Notes: generated by a model not told the origin, from the sequence alone. A DNA stretch of 64,000 nucleotides from Tenrec ecaudatus (GCF_050624435.1 NC_134536.1:138723277-138787276); one strand, 5' to 3'. Positions 36,903 through 49,679 are shown, numbered from the stretch's first letter. Numbers and translations are program-made.

Positions 36903-37005
36903 GGTCCAGAGTCATGGTGGCATAGTGGGTTACATACTAGGTTGCTAAGTGAAAGGTTGGCAATGAAAAACCACCAGGAGAAAGATGAGGCTTTCTACTC
37001 CCTTC
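36903..37005 (+). mobile_element. AfroSINE, 5' part, split by the full-length L1
   Basis: It begins with a diverged gtccagagtcatggtggcatagt tRNA-related head and continues to ctttctactcccttcaagatttacactc. There the L1 at 37019 interrupts it; the remainder resumes after the second duplication copy at 44768. Confidence 0.85.
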
Positions 37006-37920
37006 AAGATTTACACTCACAGAGAGTCGGGGGAAGACGGCTGCCATACAGGTAGCTCACATCCAGAACTCAGTGAGTGGCGAAATTTAGGGGCCTAGTA
37101 GGGGTATCAAGTCTGTCTGTCGATTCCCAAGACAACTCAGAGTACTTCTCTGAAGCAGAAGCGGACACCCGTGGTCTCTTGCGTGATGCTCAGAGTGCCC
37201 ACTCTGCTGGCACCACAGGGCAGCCAGGAGCATTGCGGAGGCAGCTGCCCTGCCTCGGCGCTCTGTGCAGAATCACCAGCTAGTACCCCCTACTCTGCCC
37301 ATGATGCCCGGGGTCCCATGTGGGTGCTCCAGCCGGTATATCGCCCCCCTGCAGAGATTCATGCCCCATCTGGGCACCCCTTGCTGACCAGCCAGCCAGA
37401 CGATCCCCGCCTCCTCCTGGGAGGCTCGTGCCCTGGCGCCACAGCATAATCAGGTAGATGGCAGATGATGCTGCCATGCCTTTGTGCTCCCACAAACCGC
37501 CAATCAAACTGCCTCCACTCCCAGAGGTCTCAACCCAAAGGTGCCCACCCCATCTCTGCGCTCCTCACAAATCGGCCATCCAGCTCCCTCCCTGGCTTTC
37601 TTCCCCCCACCATACATACATGCAATGCACACGCACACACAGAGGTTCCCATCCTGCCACACCGTTTCAGGCATGCCAGGGAGCGGACACAAGTCTGGCA
37701 GCATTTTCTGCAGTTGTAGCATAGGGACCCAGGCCTTTGGGACTTGCCTACTGCATTCTCCCTTCTCCCTGCTCAATCCACCCCACCCTCTGTGCTCCAA
37801 GCAATGGATCAGCACACCAGTAGCGGCCCCCCCTCCCACCCGCCTACCTGTGGGAAGTACTCCTAGCCAGAAGTAGATCACCAAATCCCCAACCCATCCC
37901 CAAAATATGTTCCCCTTCAC

Positions 37921-39183
37921 TTGAGTCAACACTTTTTATCAGACCGCAGTGTGCATAGCTGCAAACAACAGCCCCTAAGGAGACCTGAAGGTGGCTGGAG
38001 CACAAACCGTAGTTCAAGGGGAGAGGGAAACCCCAGCAGGACAAAGGTGAAACACAACCTTACAAGGAAGTTGGCTAAAAGCAGCCTGCTGAAACACCAG
38101 TACCAACCTCCCAAAGAGAGAGCCCAGGGCTCTGAGACACCTGGGAAAATGGTACCTAGTTCCAATAAATCGACCAAATACCAGCAAGCTGCTACAACAG
38201 TTTCAACAAGAAAAGAGAAACAAAATCCAATGCCAGAAGACCACCTGGACCTACCACAGAAAGAAATCTTCAGGATGCTGCTTGGAGCTATACAGGACAT
38301 GAGGGAAGCATTATAGAAAAGGGAGAAAATGATAGAGAAAATAAAGGCCATGCACCAAAGGGAAATACAGGAGTTAAAGGGCGAGATAACAAAAACTAAC
38401 AGCAAACTCACGGACTTCGCCCAGATATGGAGGAGGCAGAGAACCTCACCAGTGACCTAGAGGATTCTCAAGAAGAATTTAATAAACATGAGAAAAAGTC
38501 TCACAAGCCCATCAGAGAAGCTGAAGAAAACCTCAGAGCTATGTCTGACGCTATGAGAAGGAACAACATCAGAACTATTGGCTTGCCGGAGGAATCCACA
38601 TCAATGAAGCCAACATCCAAAATAGTGATGGAATGCTTGGAGGAAATTTTCCCTAGCTTAAAGAATGAAAACCAGGCAACTATCCAGGTGGCCGAAAGAA
38701 TACCAGCTAGACAGAATCCCAATAAGAAGGCACCACGACATAAAGTTGTTAAACTAACTATGAGGAAAAGGGGAAAATTGTAAGAGCAGCTAGGGAAAAA
38801 CTGGCAACCATATATAAAGGCAAGCAGATAAGAATATGCTCAGATCTATCAGCAGACACTATAAAAAGAGCAGACAATGGAGCAGCATATTCAGAAAATT
38901 GCAGGAAAATACCGCAAACCCAAGAATACTCTATCTTGCCAAATTAGCTATCAAAATTGATGGAGAAGTGAGAGTCTTCCTGGACAAGGAAAGTCTCAAA
39001 GAATATGCTAAAAGGAACCCAGCACTACAAAAGATCCTCGCCAACCCAGTATGGGCAGAAGAACAACGCTCACCAAGCACATGCAAGAGACCATCCCACA
39101 GAAGAACTCCAACCAGAGACCACCAAACGGAAAACAGCTCCCTAGATAACACAGGTTCAACAATGGAAAGAAGGCAAGAATGA
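37921..39183 (+). pseudogene. Degenerate L1 ORF1 (RNA-binding protein)
   Basis: ORF1p is the L1 trimeric RNA chaperone. Pieces in shifting frames show a basic N-terminal region, a Glu/Lys-rich coiled-coil stretch, and the RRM-like core with RRNNIRTIGLPEES followed by VAERIPARQNPNKKAPRH. A C-terminal part around 38836-39183 matches the usual ...DLSADTIKR... and NPVWAEEQR region. A TAG at 38314-38316 ends the first piece after 131 codons, another stop follows 38780, and the frame changes at least twice. No functional protein is expected. Confidence 0.85.
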
Positions 39184-39259
39184 ACCACTAACACACATAT
39201 GCACAACCCATGGAAAAGAAATGGAGGTAAGAAAACACCCAACATAAGAGGGATAAAAT

Positions 39260-41870
39260 GATATTACAGAGTCCACAAATAGATGTAATAACCCTGAATA
39301 TCAATGGATTGAACTCAGGCTTTAAGAGATAGAGACTAACAGACTGGCTTAGAAAACACAATCCCTCCATCTGCTGCCTACAGGAGTCACATCTCAAGAT
39401 TACAGACAAAAATAGGCTGGGAATCAAAGGCTAGAGAAAAACATACCACGCAAACAACAATTCAAAAAAGCAGGGGTTGCGATCCTAATCTCACATAAAA
39501 TTGACCTCAAAGGACAAGGGACACTATATAATGCTCAAGGTAACAGTACACAAAGAACTACTATGCATTCTAAACATTTACTCACCAAACAAGTGTTCAG
39601 CAGAATATTTCAATCAAACGCTCCAAAAGATGAAAAAAGAAATTACAGCCTCAACAATTATGGTAGGTGACTTCAATACACTGCTCTCTGAGAAAGATCA
39701 CTGGGAAAGAAGCTCAACAAGGAGGCTAAAGATCTAAACACTAAAATAAGACAATTTGACCTGATAGATATTTACAGAGCTCTCCACCCAAATACAAAAA
39801 CAATCACATTCTTTTCAAGCCCACATGGCATATATTCAAGAGGGACCACATGCTAGGGCGTAAGTCGAATCTACATAAATTTAAGCACATGGATACCACA
39901 CAGACCTCTCTCTCTGACCACTGTGTGATAATATTGGAAATCAACAAAAGGAAGATAAAGAAATCAAGGGAAAAAATTGAAGAATGAATAACTCTATTGC
40001 AAAAGGAGTATACACTGGTTCAGATCAGAGATGAAATTAGGAAATTTCTAGAAACCAATGAGAATGAAAACATGACATACTAAAACTTATGGGACACAGC
40101 AAAGGCAGTCATCAGAGAAAGTCTCATAGTTACATGCTCACATAAGGAGGAGAGGCTTATGACAGATACACTGGCACAACATTTACAGCAAATAGAGCAG
40201 AGTCAACAAGATAATACAACTAATAGCAAAAGAAAATAAATCATAAAAAGTAGATCTGAGATTCAGGAGAGAGAAAATAAGAAAACTATGGGGGGTGGGG
40301 GGGGAAATCAATGCTGTTAAAAGTTGGTTCTTCGAAAGGATACACCAAATAGACAAACCTCTCACGAATTTGACCAAAGAAAGAAAGGAACACATTTTAA
40401 CAGCAAGGATGAGGGGTGAAAGAGTAGATATTACAATGGAACACAGTGAAATCAAAGGATACTTACACAGTACTATGAAGGACTGTACTCCAATGAATTC
40501 AAACACTTGGAAAACATGGACAAATTCTTGGAAAAACAATTCTTCCCTAGATTATCACTACTGGCCGTCAAGAACCTCAACAGACCCTTATCAATAGAAG
40601 AAACAGACAAGGTTATCAAGGGATTACCAAACAAAAATCACCTGGACCAGATGGGTTTACAGGAGACTTCTATCAAGCATACAGGGAAGAACTGACACCA
40701 ATCCTACACAAACTCTTCCAGAACATAAAAAAAGATGGCAAACTCCCAAATTTCTTCTATGAAGCTAGTATAACTCTGATACCTAAACTGGGCAAGGATC
40801 CCACAAGAACTGAGAACTACAGACCAATTTCCCTAATGAATATTGATGCAAAATCCTCAACAAAATACTCGCCAAGAGAATACAAAAATATATACAACAA
40901 ATAATTCACCATGACCAAGCAGGATTCATACCAGGGATGCAGGGATGGTTCAGTATACGAAAGACCATTAGTAGTATTATAAGCCACACTGAAATGAAAA
41001 AGTATAAGAACCACATAATATCGATAGATGCGGAAATAGCATTCGCCAACATCCAACACCAAATCATGTTTAAGACACTCAATAAGCTAGGAATGGAAGG
41101 AAAATTCCTCAATATAATAGAAGCTATATATATAAAAACCAACAGCCACTGTGGTAGTCAATGGAGAAAAGACAAGATCAATTCTTCTGAAAAAGGGAAC
41201 TAGGCAAGGATGTTCCTTGTCCCCATTAACATCGTACTGGAGGAAAAGAAAGGACATCAAAGTTATTTGTCTGAGGAAGGAAGAAGTGAAATCATTGTTA
41301 TTCACAGATAATATGATTTTATATATGGAAAATCCTAAAAGTTCCACAAGAGGAGTACTGGAAGCAATAGAGGAATATGCCTATCAGGTTACAAGATCAA
41401 CAAACAGAAGTTTATTGCAATACTGTCCACATCGGACAAGGCCACAGAAGAGGGGATCAAAAAAAGGGGTACCCTTCACAATAGCCAAACACACATTGAA
41501 ATATCTAGGGATATACCTAACTCAAAAAACAAAAGATGTGTTCGACAAAAACTACAAAACACTATTAAAACAAACCAACCTCAACAATAAGCGTGACCTC
41601 AACAAATGGAAGGAGATCCTATGCTCGTGGATCAGTAGACTCAATATTGTAAAGATGTAAATTCTACCTAAAGCACTATATAAGTTAAATGTTATCCCAA
41701 TCCATATTGCAGCATGTTTCTTCAAAGAGTTGGAAAAACAGATTACCAACTTCATATGGAGAAGGAAGAAACCGCGAATTAGCAGAGAACTGCTCAAGAA
41801 GGACAAAGTGGGAGGGCTTGCTTTAACCGACATTAATATAGACTATACAGCCACAGTGGTCAAAACACCA
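39260..41870 (+). pseudogene. Degenerate L1 ORF2 (endonuclease-reverse transcriptase)
   Basis: Fragments include the endonuclease-like MVGDFNTLLSEKDHWERS (about 39660) and the reverse transcriptase stretch [16 protein letters not shown] (about 41017). At about 41300 the catalytic FADD motif reads FTDN, so an essential Asp is lost. Frequent stops and frame changes run through the whole region. The C-terminal Cys-rich end merges into the 3' UTR after about 41900. The copy cannot supply its own retrotransposition enzymes. Confidence 0.88.
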
Positions 41871-42182
41871 TAGTATTGGTGTAATGATAGATATTCAGAC
41901 CAATGTAAAAGGATTGGAAACCCAGAAATAAAATCATCAGCATAAGGACAACTAATCTTTATTAAGGGGCCCCCAAAAGATCAAATGGAAAGTGGATGCC
42001 TTCTTCATTCCATGGTGCTGGAAAAATTGATACATAGCTCCAGAAAAATGAAGCAAGACCCTTACCTCACTCCATACACGAGAATAAACTCAAGATGGAT
42101 CACAGACCTTGAGGTACAACTATTAGGGCCATTAATGAGGGCATTGGGACAAAGTTGAGAATCTTGGCTCAGGGATTACATA

Positions 42183-42265
42183 CCGTATATACTCGTGTGT
42201 AAGCCAAGTTTTCAGCACAAAAATGTGCTGAAAAACTGATGTTCGGCTTATACACGGGTCAGTGG
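42183..42265. mobile_element. 83-bp palindromic MITE (mariner/Tc1-like) inside the L1 3' UTR
   Basis: The two ends are near-perfect inverted repeats: left CCGTATATACTCGTGTG, right (reverse complement) CCACTGACCCGTGTATAAGCC. The whole unit folds as one imperfect hairpin around TTTTCAGCACA/TGTGCTGAAAA. It is flanked by TA on both sides (42181-42182 and 42266-42267), and removing it restores continuous L1 3' UTR. The length and TA target fit a Tc1/mariner-type MITE. I do not know its family name. Confidence 0.82.
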
Positions 42266-44767
42266 TACGAATGGATGTCATCTGGTCAAGCCTGACTAAC
42301 AAAAGGAGGAAATCTCATGAAGCCTGCCATAGAGTTAATAGCAAAGTGGGTTTGAGATGCATGGAAAGACATTCCAGAAGACATGGTACAACGTGCCTTC
42401 CAGAAATGTAGTATTAGTAATGCTATGGATAGCATATGGTAACCCACTAAAAAGGAGGGGGGGGGAAGACATGGGTAGCCTGGGGAACAGGGCACTAACC
42501 CACACAGGGGGAGGGTGCTGATTGTGTCTCCACAGGGAAAGAGGGACCAGACTTCAACCCGGAGCTCCAAAACAAGAACACAACACACTGACATGAAGCA
42601 GGGAACCGATAGAGAGGCCTGAGGGGCCGGCCCCATTACCAACTGAGTATACAGCACCTTCCCCCTCATAAGAATTAACTTCAGAGGACAGCACTGAAGC
42701 TAAAGCTCAAGGAGAGGGAACTGTCTAATTAGAGCACACAGGAGCCAATGAGGGGGGCAGGGGAAAAAATAGTGAAGCGCATCCTGGCTGACCAAGTCCT
42801 GAGGACAATGTTTCTGCTCAGAGCAGCAATGCAAAAAGACGACCACCAGGCCAGCCTCATCACAGGACACAGCATCTTCATTGACCCATAGCACCAATGG
42901 GGAGGACACTAGAGACACACGGCGGGAATTGTGCCCGCCCTGAGTCACTACAGCAAAGCCAGCCTCTGGTGGCATGCAGCAGAGCAGCAGGGGGAGCAAA
43001 GCAATGAAGTCCCCAGGGATAGATGTGGGGCCAGGGCATGGCACCACACCAGACTCGACTGGAAAGCACTCATGAAGGACAACAAATAAACCCTCAACTG
43101 TTTATAGGGTTTTTTGTGTTATTGTTGTTGTTGTTGTAGCTATTGTTTTATTTTCTATTGTTGCTTCATTGTACTCGGTCTTGTGATGGTACATATTATT
43201 GTCGCTGCATGTTTACCTGAAAGGGATAGGCGGGATATACAAGCCGGAGGAGAGAACAAGGGGATGATAGTTCCAGGGGGATGTGGGAGAGGGGGAGGAG
43301 GGGGAAAGGAAGTGGGTGTGAACAAACCCAGGGACAAGGGAACAAGTGATCCAAAATCAGTGGCAAGGAGGGTGTAGGAGGCCTGGCAGGGCTGGATAAC
43401 GGACAATGTAACCAAAAGGAATTCCTGAAACCCAAATGAAGGCTGAACATGATAGTGGGACACTAGGAACATACAAAGAAATAGAGGAAAGAACTAGGAG
43501 GCAAAGGGTAGTTATAGAGCTCTAAATACAGGCATATGCAGATGTAAATATAATTATATACGATGAGGGGGAAATAAATCTATGTACATAAATTTATAGG
43601 TTTAGTATTAAGGAAAAAGATAGACAGTGGGCCCCTATGTACTCCCTCAACACAAGAACACTTTGTTCTAACAATTCAGTAGTATGAGATGCTCACCTTC
43701 CTGGCACAATCACTGAAGACAACAGGTGCACAAGCAAATGTGGTGAAGAAAGCTGATGGTTCCCGGCTACCAAAAGATATAGCATCTGAGGTCTTAAAGG
43801 CCTGACGATAATAAGGCAGCCATCTAGCTGAGAAACAACAAAACTCACATGGAAGAAGCACACCAGCCTGTCCCGACTAGATCGCTGAGGACAAAGCAGG
43901 TGCATAAGCAAATGTGGTGAAGAAAGCTGATAGTTCCCGGCTGTCAAAAGATATAGAATCTGGGGTCCTAAGGCTGGAAGATAAACAAGGGGCATCTAAC
44001 TGAGACACAAAGAAGCCCACATGGAAGAAGCAGACCAGCTTGTGAGATCACAAGGCATCGAAGGATCAGGTATCAGGCATCAAAGACCAAAAAAAAAATA
44101 ATAATAATAATCGTAGCATTGTGAATGAGGGGGAGTGCGGAGTGGGGACCCAGAACCCATTTGTGGGAAATTGGACATCCCCTTGCAGAAGGGCCATGGG
44201 GAGGAGATGAGCCAGTCACGGCACAGTGCAGCAATGATGAAACATTCAATACTCCTCTAGTTCTTGTACGCTTCCTTTCCCCCTCCCCCCATTATCATGA
44301 TGCCCATTTTACCTTACAAATCCAGCTGGACTGGAGGATGTACACTGGTACAGATAGGAACTAGAAATGCAGGGAATCCAGGACAGATGGACCCCTCAGG
44401 ACCAGTGGTGAGAGTGGTGATACCCAGAGGGTACAGGAAAGGTGAGGGAGAAAGGGGGAACAGATTACAAGGATCTACATATAACCTCCTCCCAGTAGAG
44501 AAGGGGTGAAGGGAGACTTTAGATGGTGTAAGATGTGACAAAATAATAATGATTTATAACTTATCAAGGGTTCATGAGGGAGCGAGGAGAGGGGAAAAAT
44601 GAGGAACTGATACCAAGGGCTCAAGTAGAAAGCAACTGTTTTGAGAATGTGGATGGCAACAGATGTACATATATGCTTGACACAATGGATGCATGTATGT
44701 ATTGTGATGAGTTGTACGAGCCCCCAATACAATGATTTTTTAAAAGAAAAAAAAAAGATTTACACTC

Positions 44768-44795
44768 TGAGAAACCCACAAGGTCAGGCTAGCTA
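44768..44795 (+). mobile_element. AfroSINE, 3' remainder beyond the L1
   Basis: After the duplicated aagatttacactc the SINE continues as tgagaaacccacaaggtcag, the sequence expected downstream of the point where its 5' half stops at 37018. The usual tail beyond this is degraded or deleted. Confidence 0.75.
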
Positions 44796-44969
44796 AAATT
44801 TAAAATATACATGACAGCCATGGGATATACTGTTGTTTATAGCCTACTACTAGCATCAAGAAGGACAGAAGAAATCCTGTAATTCAACCTCAAATGTATA
44901 TTACTGTAGTTCAATCTCAAAAATAAAATCCATTTGGTCTCACACTTAATTCTACCCCCAATCTAAGGA

Positions 44970-45760
44970 TAATTAGTTCTTATAATGAGGTCCTGCTGAA
45001 TGCTCACCCTCACAGAAGGTATAGTTGCTATAGCAAAGTGTGGTGAAGAAACTAGATGGTGTCCAGCTTTAAAAAAAGAATAGCATCTGGAGTCTTCAAT
45101 CAAGCAGCCATCTAAGTGAGGCATCAACTAAGTCTACATGGAAGAAGCACAGCAGTCTGTGTGATTCAAAGACTAAGCAAGAAAATCCAAATCTAAAGGA
45201 GTGAAAGTTATCAGGGCTTAAATTGTGAATACACAATTTGCAGAAGGCTATGGATGACAATGAGATCCCAAAATTCATCTGCAAGGCCCCCACATGGAGT
45301 GAGTCTCCAGTGAGCCCTTCTGACCAGAGTCCAGGGATGTGAATAGCCTTGCTCTTAGAGAGCACTGGAAACTTAAGATGTAAGACCTCATCATTTGATC
45401 TACTGTTTGACCCATTTGAAAGTTGTCATAGTTTTTAATACTTCCTTTCTTTTTTACTGGAGTTTTTCACTAGTTTACTTTGTTATTATTGTAGCTCCTT
45501 TTTTATTTTGCATGTTTTCCAGTTTATGAAACCCCGGGTAGGTAAATCTATGGGAACAGTAACTGAGTTAAGGGATTAATAGCTTACTGAGGATATAGGA
45601 AAGGAGTTTGGAGGGAAATGGGGAGAATAATGAGTGTAAAAAGGAAACAAAGTTCTAGAACTGATTGTAGCAATAATTATACAACTCTTTAATATTAGTG
45701 AACTATAAATATTAATGTATGATATGTGAATTATATGTCAATAAAACTATTGAAAAAAAT
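44970..45760 (+). mobile_element. L1 3' UTR, older subfamily, sense
   Basis: It has one 'gtggtgaagaaact' module (about 45049), then the C-rich-free end ggtataattatacaactctt type and gaattatatgtcaataaaac before poly(A). Confidence 0.75.
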
Positions 45761-46044
45761 AAGATCCATACTTCAAGAAAAAAATGTCTGTATCATCAGA
45801 GGTGATTTTTTTTTTTAGTTTCTTGGACCATGTTCCCAGATCCAATAGCTCCAATTTCTACTACTTTTCTATTTATTTAATAAATATCAAAAATCAAAGT
45901 CACTATTAATAAATATCTCCCAACTTAACAGTAAAGAAATAGGACATCTTTGCTATGCTTTCTGGTTTGTCATAAAGGTTTTGGGAAATGGTAAATAACT
46001 TTAATGGAAAGCATATAATTTTTATGTTTGCCAAATACATAGAT

Positions 46045-47297
46045 GGCTTCAAACAATGCCTGAACACACCAAACCATGAGAGCAATGTAACCGCAAGCAG
46101 GAATACATGAGAAGATTGGGCTACAGGGCCAGCCCCAACCAGAGCCAAACTGACCCCCTCCCTAAATGTATGTGCAACAGACCACACTAAACCTACAGGT
46201 GAGGTGAGGGGCCGGCACATCACGTCCACATGGAAGCAAACTGAAAAAGAAAAAGATAAAGGGATAGTCGGTCTAGACCCCATTATCGGCACACCAAGCC
46301 CCGAGGATGACGTTCCTGCATGGAGCTGCTAAAACACAGAGATGTCTGTAGGGCCGACAACAGCTCATAACATGTTGTCCCTTACTGGAGCATACTGCAA
46401 TAGAGGACAATACTGGGGACATGTGGCAAGGAGGTAGTGCGGTCTGAACCCCCCACAGTGGGGCAAATCAAGAAAGGAACACAACAGATCAGCAACTGAA
46501 GCAAAGCCCCTAATGAGCTACCAAAATAGACTTCAGGCTAGGAGTGGCAAATCCTGGAATTCCCCCAGGACCAATGGGGGAGTCATAAAGGTCAGTGGAA
46601 AGACCTGGAAGTATGTATGTTTTTCCTGTTTTTCTTCTTTTCTTTTTTCAATCTTTTGTTATCTTTTTGTTTGGTCGATGCCATTGTTGGTATGCCCACT
46701 TACATAAGACAGGCATGGGACCTGTCTTGAGGAGAAAGCTTGAGGAGAAAGCAATGGGACCAACAGTCCCAGAGGGACCTGGTGGGGGAAGGGGGCAGGG
46801 GAAGGGGGCGGGGGAAGGATAGTGTGAGCAAACAACGCCATAGACAGAGGAACAACTAGGGAATTAAAACCAACAACAGGAGGATATAGAGATCCTGGGG
46901 GTGTTAGAGCAGCAGCAATCTAGCTAAGAGGAAGTACTATGAGGCAGAAGTAGGACAAGCATGATGAGGCAGAAGGAAGGTAAAAAGAAACAGAAGAATT
47001 ATCTAGGAAGCAAAAGCTATGGACAGAGGCATAAGCATAGATGTGTCCATATGTAAATACATTAATCCATAAAAATAGAAGTATTGGCCTATGTACATAT
47101 TTTTATAAATAATACACTGAAGTAGTGGATGGACTTCAGGCCTCAGTTCATACCCTTCCTCAATACAAGAACACTTTGTTCTGTCATTCTGTGATGCCCA
47201 CCCTCCTGGTACAATCCCTGAAGACAAAATGGGTGCATAAGCAAATGTGGTGAAGAAGGCGGATGGTGCTCAGCTATTAAAAGATAAGTGTCTAGGG
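46045..47297 (+). mobile_element. 5'-truncated L1 3' UTR, sense
   Basis: It is collinear with 59080-60260 of the ORF-less L1, for example gagcaatgtaaccgcaagc and catagacagaggaacaactag. It stops inside the module at gctattaaaagataagtgtc, where the hAT-like fragment begins. Confidence 0.85.
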
Positions 47298-47413
47298 CAG
47301 AGGTCCTCAAACTTTCTAAACAGGAGGCCAGTTCACTGTCCCTCAGACCCATTGAAGGGCTGGATTATAGTTTTAAAAAAAACTATGAACAAATTCCTAT
47401 GCACACTGCACAT
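47298..47413 (+). mobile_element. hAT-like DNA transposon, 5' fragment
   Basis: It begins cagaggtcctcaaactttct, a hAT-type terminus (CAGNGG), and continues ggccagttcactgtccctc and tcctatgcacactgcacata, sequence that I recall from dispersed hAT elements of mammals. It cuts the L1 after gtctaggg, which could be one copy of the 8-bp duplication. The antisense L1 that follows removed or displaced the rest. Confidence 0.6.
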
Positions 47414-48158
47414 ATTTTTTTAATTGTTTTGTTAGGGGCTCATACAACTTTTATCACAATCCATACAAACATCAATTGTGTAAAGCACATTTGTACATTC
47501 ATTGCCCTCATCATTCTCAAAACATTTGCTCGCCACTTAAGCCCCTGGCATCAGCTCCTCATTTTATTCTCCCCCTTCCCTCATGAACCCTTGATAATTT
47601 ATAAATTATTATTTTGTCATATCTTGCCCTGTTCAGCGTCTCCCTTCACCCACTTTTCTGTTGTTCGTTGCCCAGGGAGGAGGTCACAAGTAGACCCTTG
47701 TAATTGGTTCCCCCTTTCCAACCCACCCTCCCTCCACCCTCCCGGTATCGCCACTCACACTATTGGTCCTGAAGGGATCATCCGCCCTGGATTCCCTGTG
47801 TTTTCAGTTCCTACCTGTACTAGTGTACATCCTCTGGTCTAGCCAGAATTCGGATCATGATAGTGCGGGGTGGTGGGGAGGGGAGAAGCATTTAGGAACT
47901 AGAGAAAAGTTGTATTTTTCATCGGTGCTACATTGCAACTTGACTGGCTCGTCTTCTCCCCTAGACCCCGCTGCAAAGGGATCTCCAGTGGCCGACAAAT
48001 GAGGTTTGGGTCTCCACTCTGCACTCTCCCCTCATTCACTATGGTAACACTTTTTTGTTCTGATGATGCCTTATACCTGATCCCTTCAACACCTCATGAT
48101 CGCACAGGCTGGTGTGATTCTTCCATGTGTGCTTTGTTGCTTCTGAGCTAGATGGCCG
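47414..48158 (-). mobile_element. 5'-truncated L1 3' end, antisense
   Basis: It starts from a T-rich edge then gttaggggctcatacaac and runs to the 3' UTR module (gcacaggctggtgtgattcttcc). It ends abruptly at agatggccgctt. No duplication was seen; the right side is a different L1. Confidence 0.85.
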
Positions 48159-49520
48159 CTTCCAAAAGCAGAGCTGATATCAAAGAGTTCAAGGAAGAAA
48201 ATGTTTTGAAACTGATTGTGGTAGCGATTTTACAACACTGCGTGATATGATTGAACTACAGAATGGTGTGATGTCTGGCTTAGCTCCTAATAGAATGGTT
48301 TGGGAAAAAAATGAAACAGGTCTCACACCTCACATTATATACAAAAACAAACTCAAGATGAATCAAAGACCTAAATATAAAACACACAACCATAAAAACC
48401 ATCAATGAAAAATAGGGACATGCTTAAGGGCCCTAATGCCAGGCATAAACACACTACCAAACGTAATGAAAAATAGCCACACTACAGAAGACAAAATAAA
48501 GGGCTGGGGCCTCCTAAAACAATGACATTTATGCACATCGAAAGAGTTAAAAAAAAGAAGCCACGTATTGGGGGGAAAAATTACTAATGACACATCAAAT
48601 AAAGGGCTAATCTCCAAAATTTACAGAAAACTACAACATCTTAAGAAGAAAAATACAAATAACCCAAACAAAAATTGACCACCCTGACAATTTACCAAAG
48701 ATGACATAGAGGCAGACAGCAGCCCTCTGAAAAATGTTCATGTTTATTAGCAATAAGAGAAATACAGATTAAAACAATGAGAAAACACCTCACACCGACA
48801 CTTCTATCAATCAATAAAACACAAAATAATAAAGAAGGGATGCAGAGAGATTGGAACCCTCATACATTGCTGATGGGACTGTAGAATTATGCAACCACCA
48901 GGGAAACGAGCATTGTTCTTCCTGAAACAAATGCAAATGCAATTACCTGATGATCTTGCAATCTCTCTACTGGGCATGCACCGTAAAAAAATAAAGAATA
49001 AAGCACAAACAGACATCTACGCACTATGTCTACTGCAGCAATTTCCACAATAGCAAAGAGCATGGAAACAATCCAAAACACTAATTACAGAGGTGTGAAT
49101 AAACAAACTCTGTTTCACGCATACAATTTAAAAAGACGACTCCTGTGAACACCCAAGGGCAACGCTAGAGAACATTGTGCTTAGCAAAGTTAGCCACTCT
49201 TAAAACAGATAAAAAATTAATGACACCATTATTACAGGAAGAGTGAGCTTTACCCTAAAAGATAAGACTCCGAAGACGGTGCCTCCCCCAGGAATAGGGG
49301 TGGGGGCAGGGGCAGGGAGAGAGGAGGGAAAGGAAATTATAAAGGGAGGACAGACAGAAGGGAAAAAGAGAAAGTCACATTCATGGAAGGTTTAACGGGA
49401 TATTTATTATTGATTTCATTTATTAGCAACTATATATAACATGCTTCTTATAAGCCAAAATAAATATATACGTAAATAAATAAAAGCAAGAGCAAAGGGT
49501 CACAGCCTTAAAACAAAACA
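48159..49520 (+). mobile_element. L1 3' pieces, sense (3' end fragment then ORF2 tail)
   Basis: 48166-48240 resembles an L1 3' UTR end (ttttgaaactgattgtggtag). 48310-49250 is the C-terminal part of ORF2 with aaaaccatcaatgaaaaatagg and ctcatacattgctgatggg. The trailing part to 49520 is likely its 3' UTR. Minus-strand frames here are shadows. Confidence 0.7.
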
Positions 49521-49679
49521 AAAAAACACTCCAGATTCCTTACCCCGCAGATCTAACTATTGGTCTGAGTGGCTTAAAAAAAGGAGGGAAAGTAAAATTG
49601 CATTTAGGAGTCTTTAGTGATAAGCAAGTTCATTTCAAACATATGAAAAAAAAGACTATGCTCAAGAAAAATAACTTAC

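Larger units (their letters stand above)
37019..44754 (+). mobile_element. Full-length but inactivated L1 retrotransposon
   Basis: The element has a GC-rich 5' UTR (37019 to about 37920), ORF1 (about 37921-39183), ORF2 (about 39260-41870), a long 3' UTR and an A-rich tail. A perfect 13-bp target-site duplication, aagatttacactc, flanks it at 37006-37018 and 44755-44767. It landed inside an AfroSINE whose two halves remain on either side. Both ORFs are broken by stops and frameshifts. It is the most complete L1 in the window and lies in HDAC8 intron 2, opposite to the direction of transcription. The 3' UTR carries a palindromic MITE at 42183-42265. Confidence 0.93.

Noticed and set aside
37080-37920. 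CpG-rich island in HDAC8 intron 2, as an alternative promoter
   Set aside because: It is the 5' UTR of the full-length L1, with exact L1 boundaries.
41151-41660. 169-codon frame as a host gene
   Set aside because: It is part of the broken L1 ORF2; the FTDNMILYMENP stretch is the altered reverse transcriptase motif.
43690-44060. Direct repeats as a CRISPR-like or satellite array
   Set aside because: There are only two units, they are L1 3' UTR modules, and the genome is mammalian.
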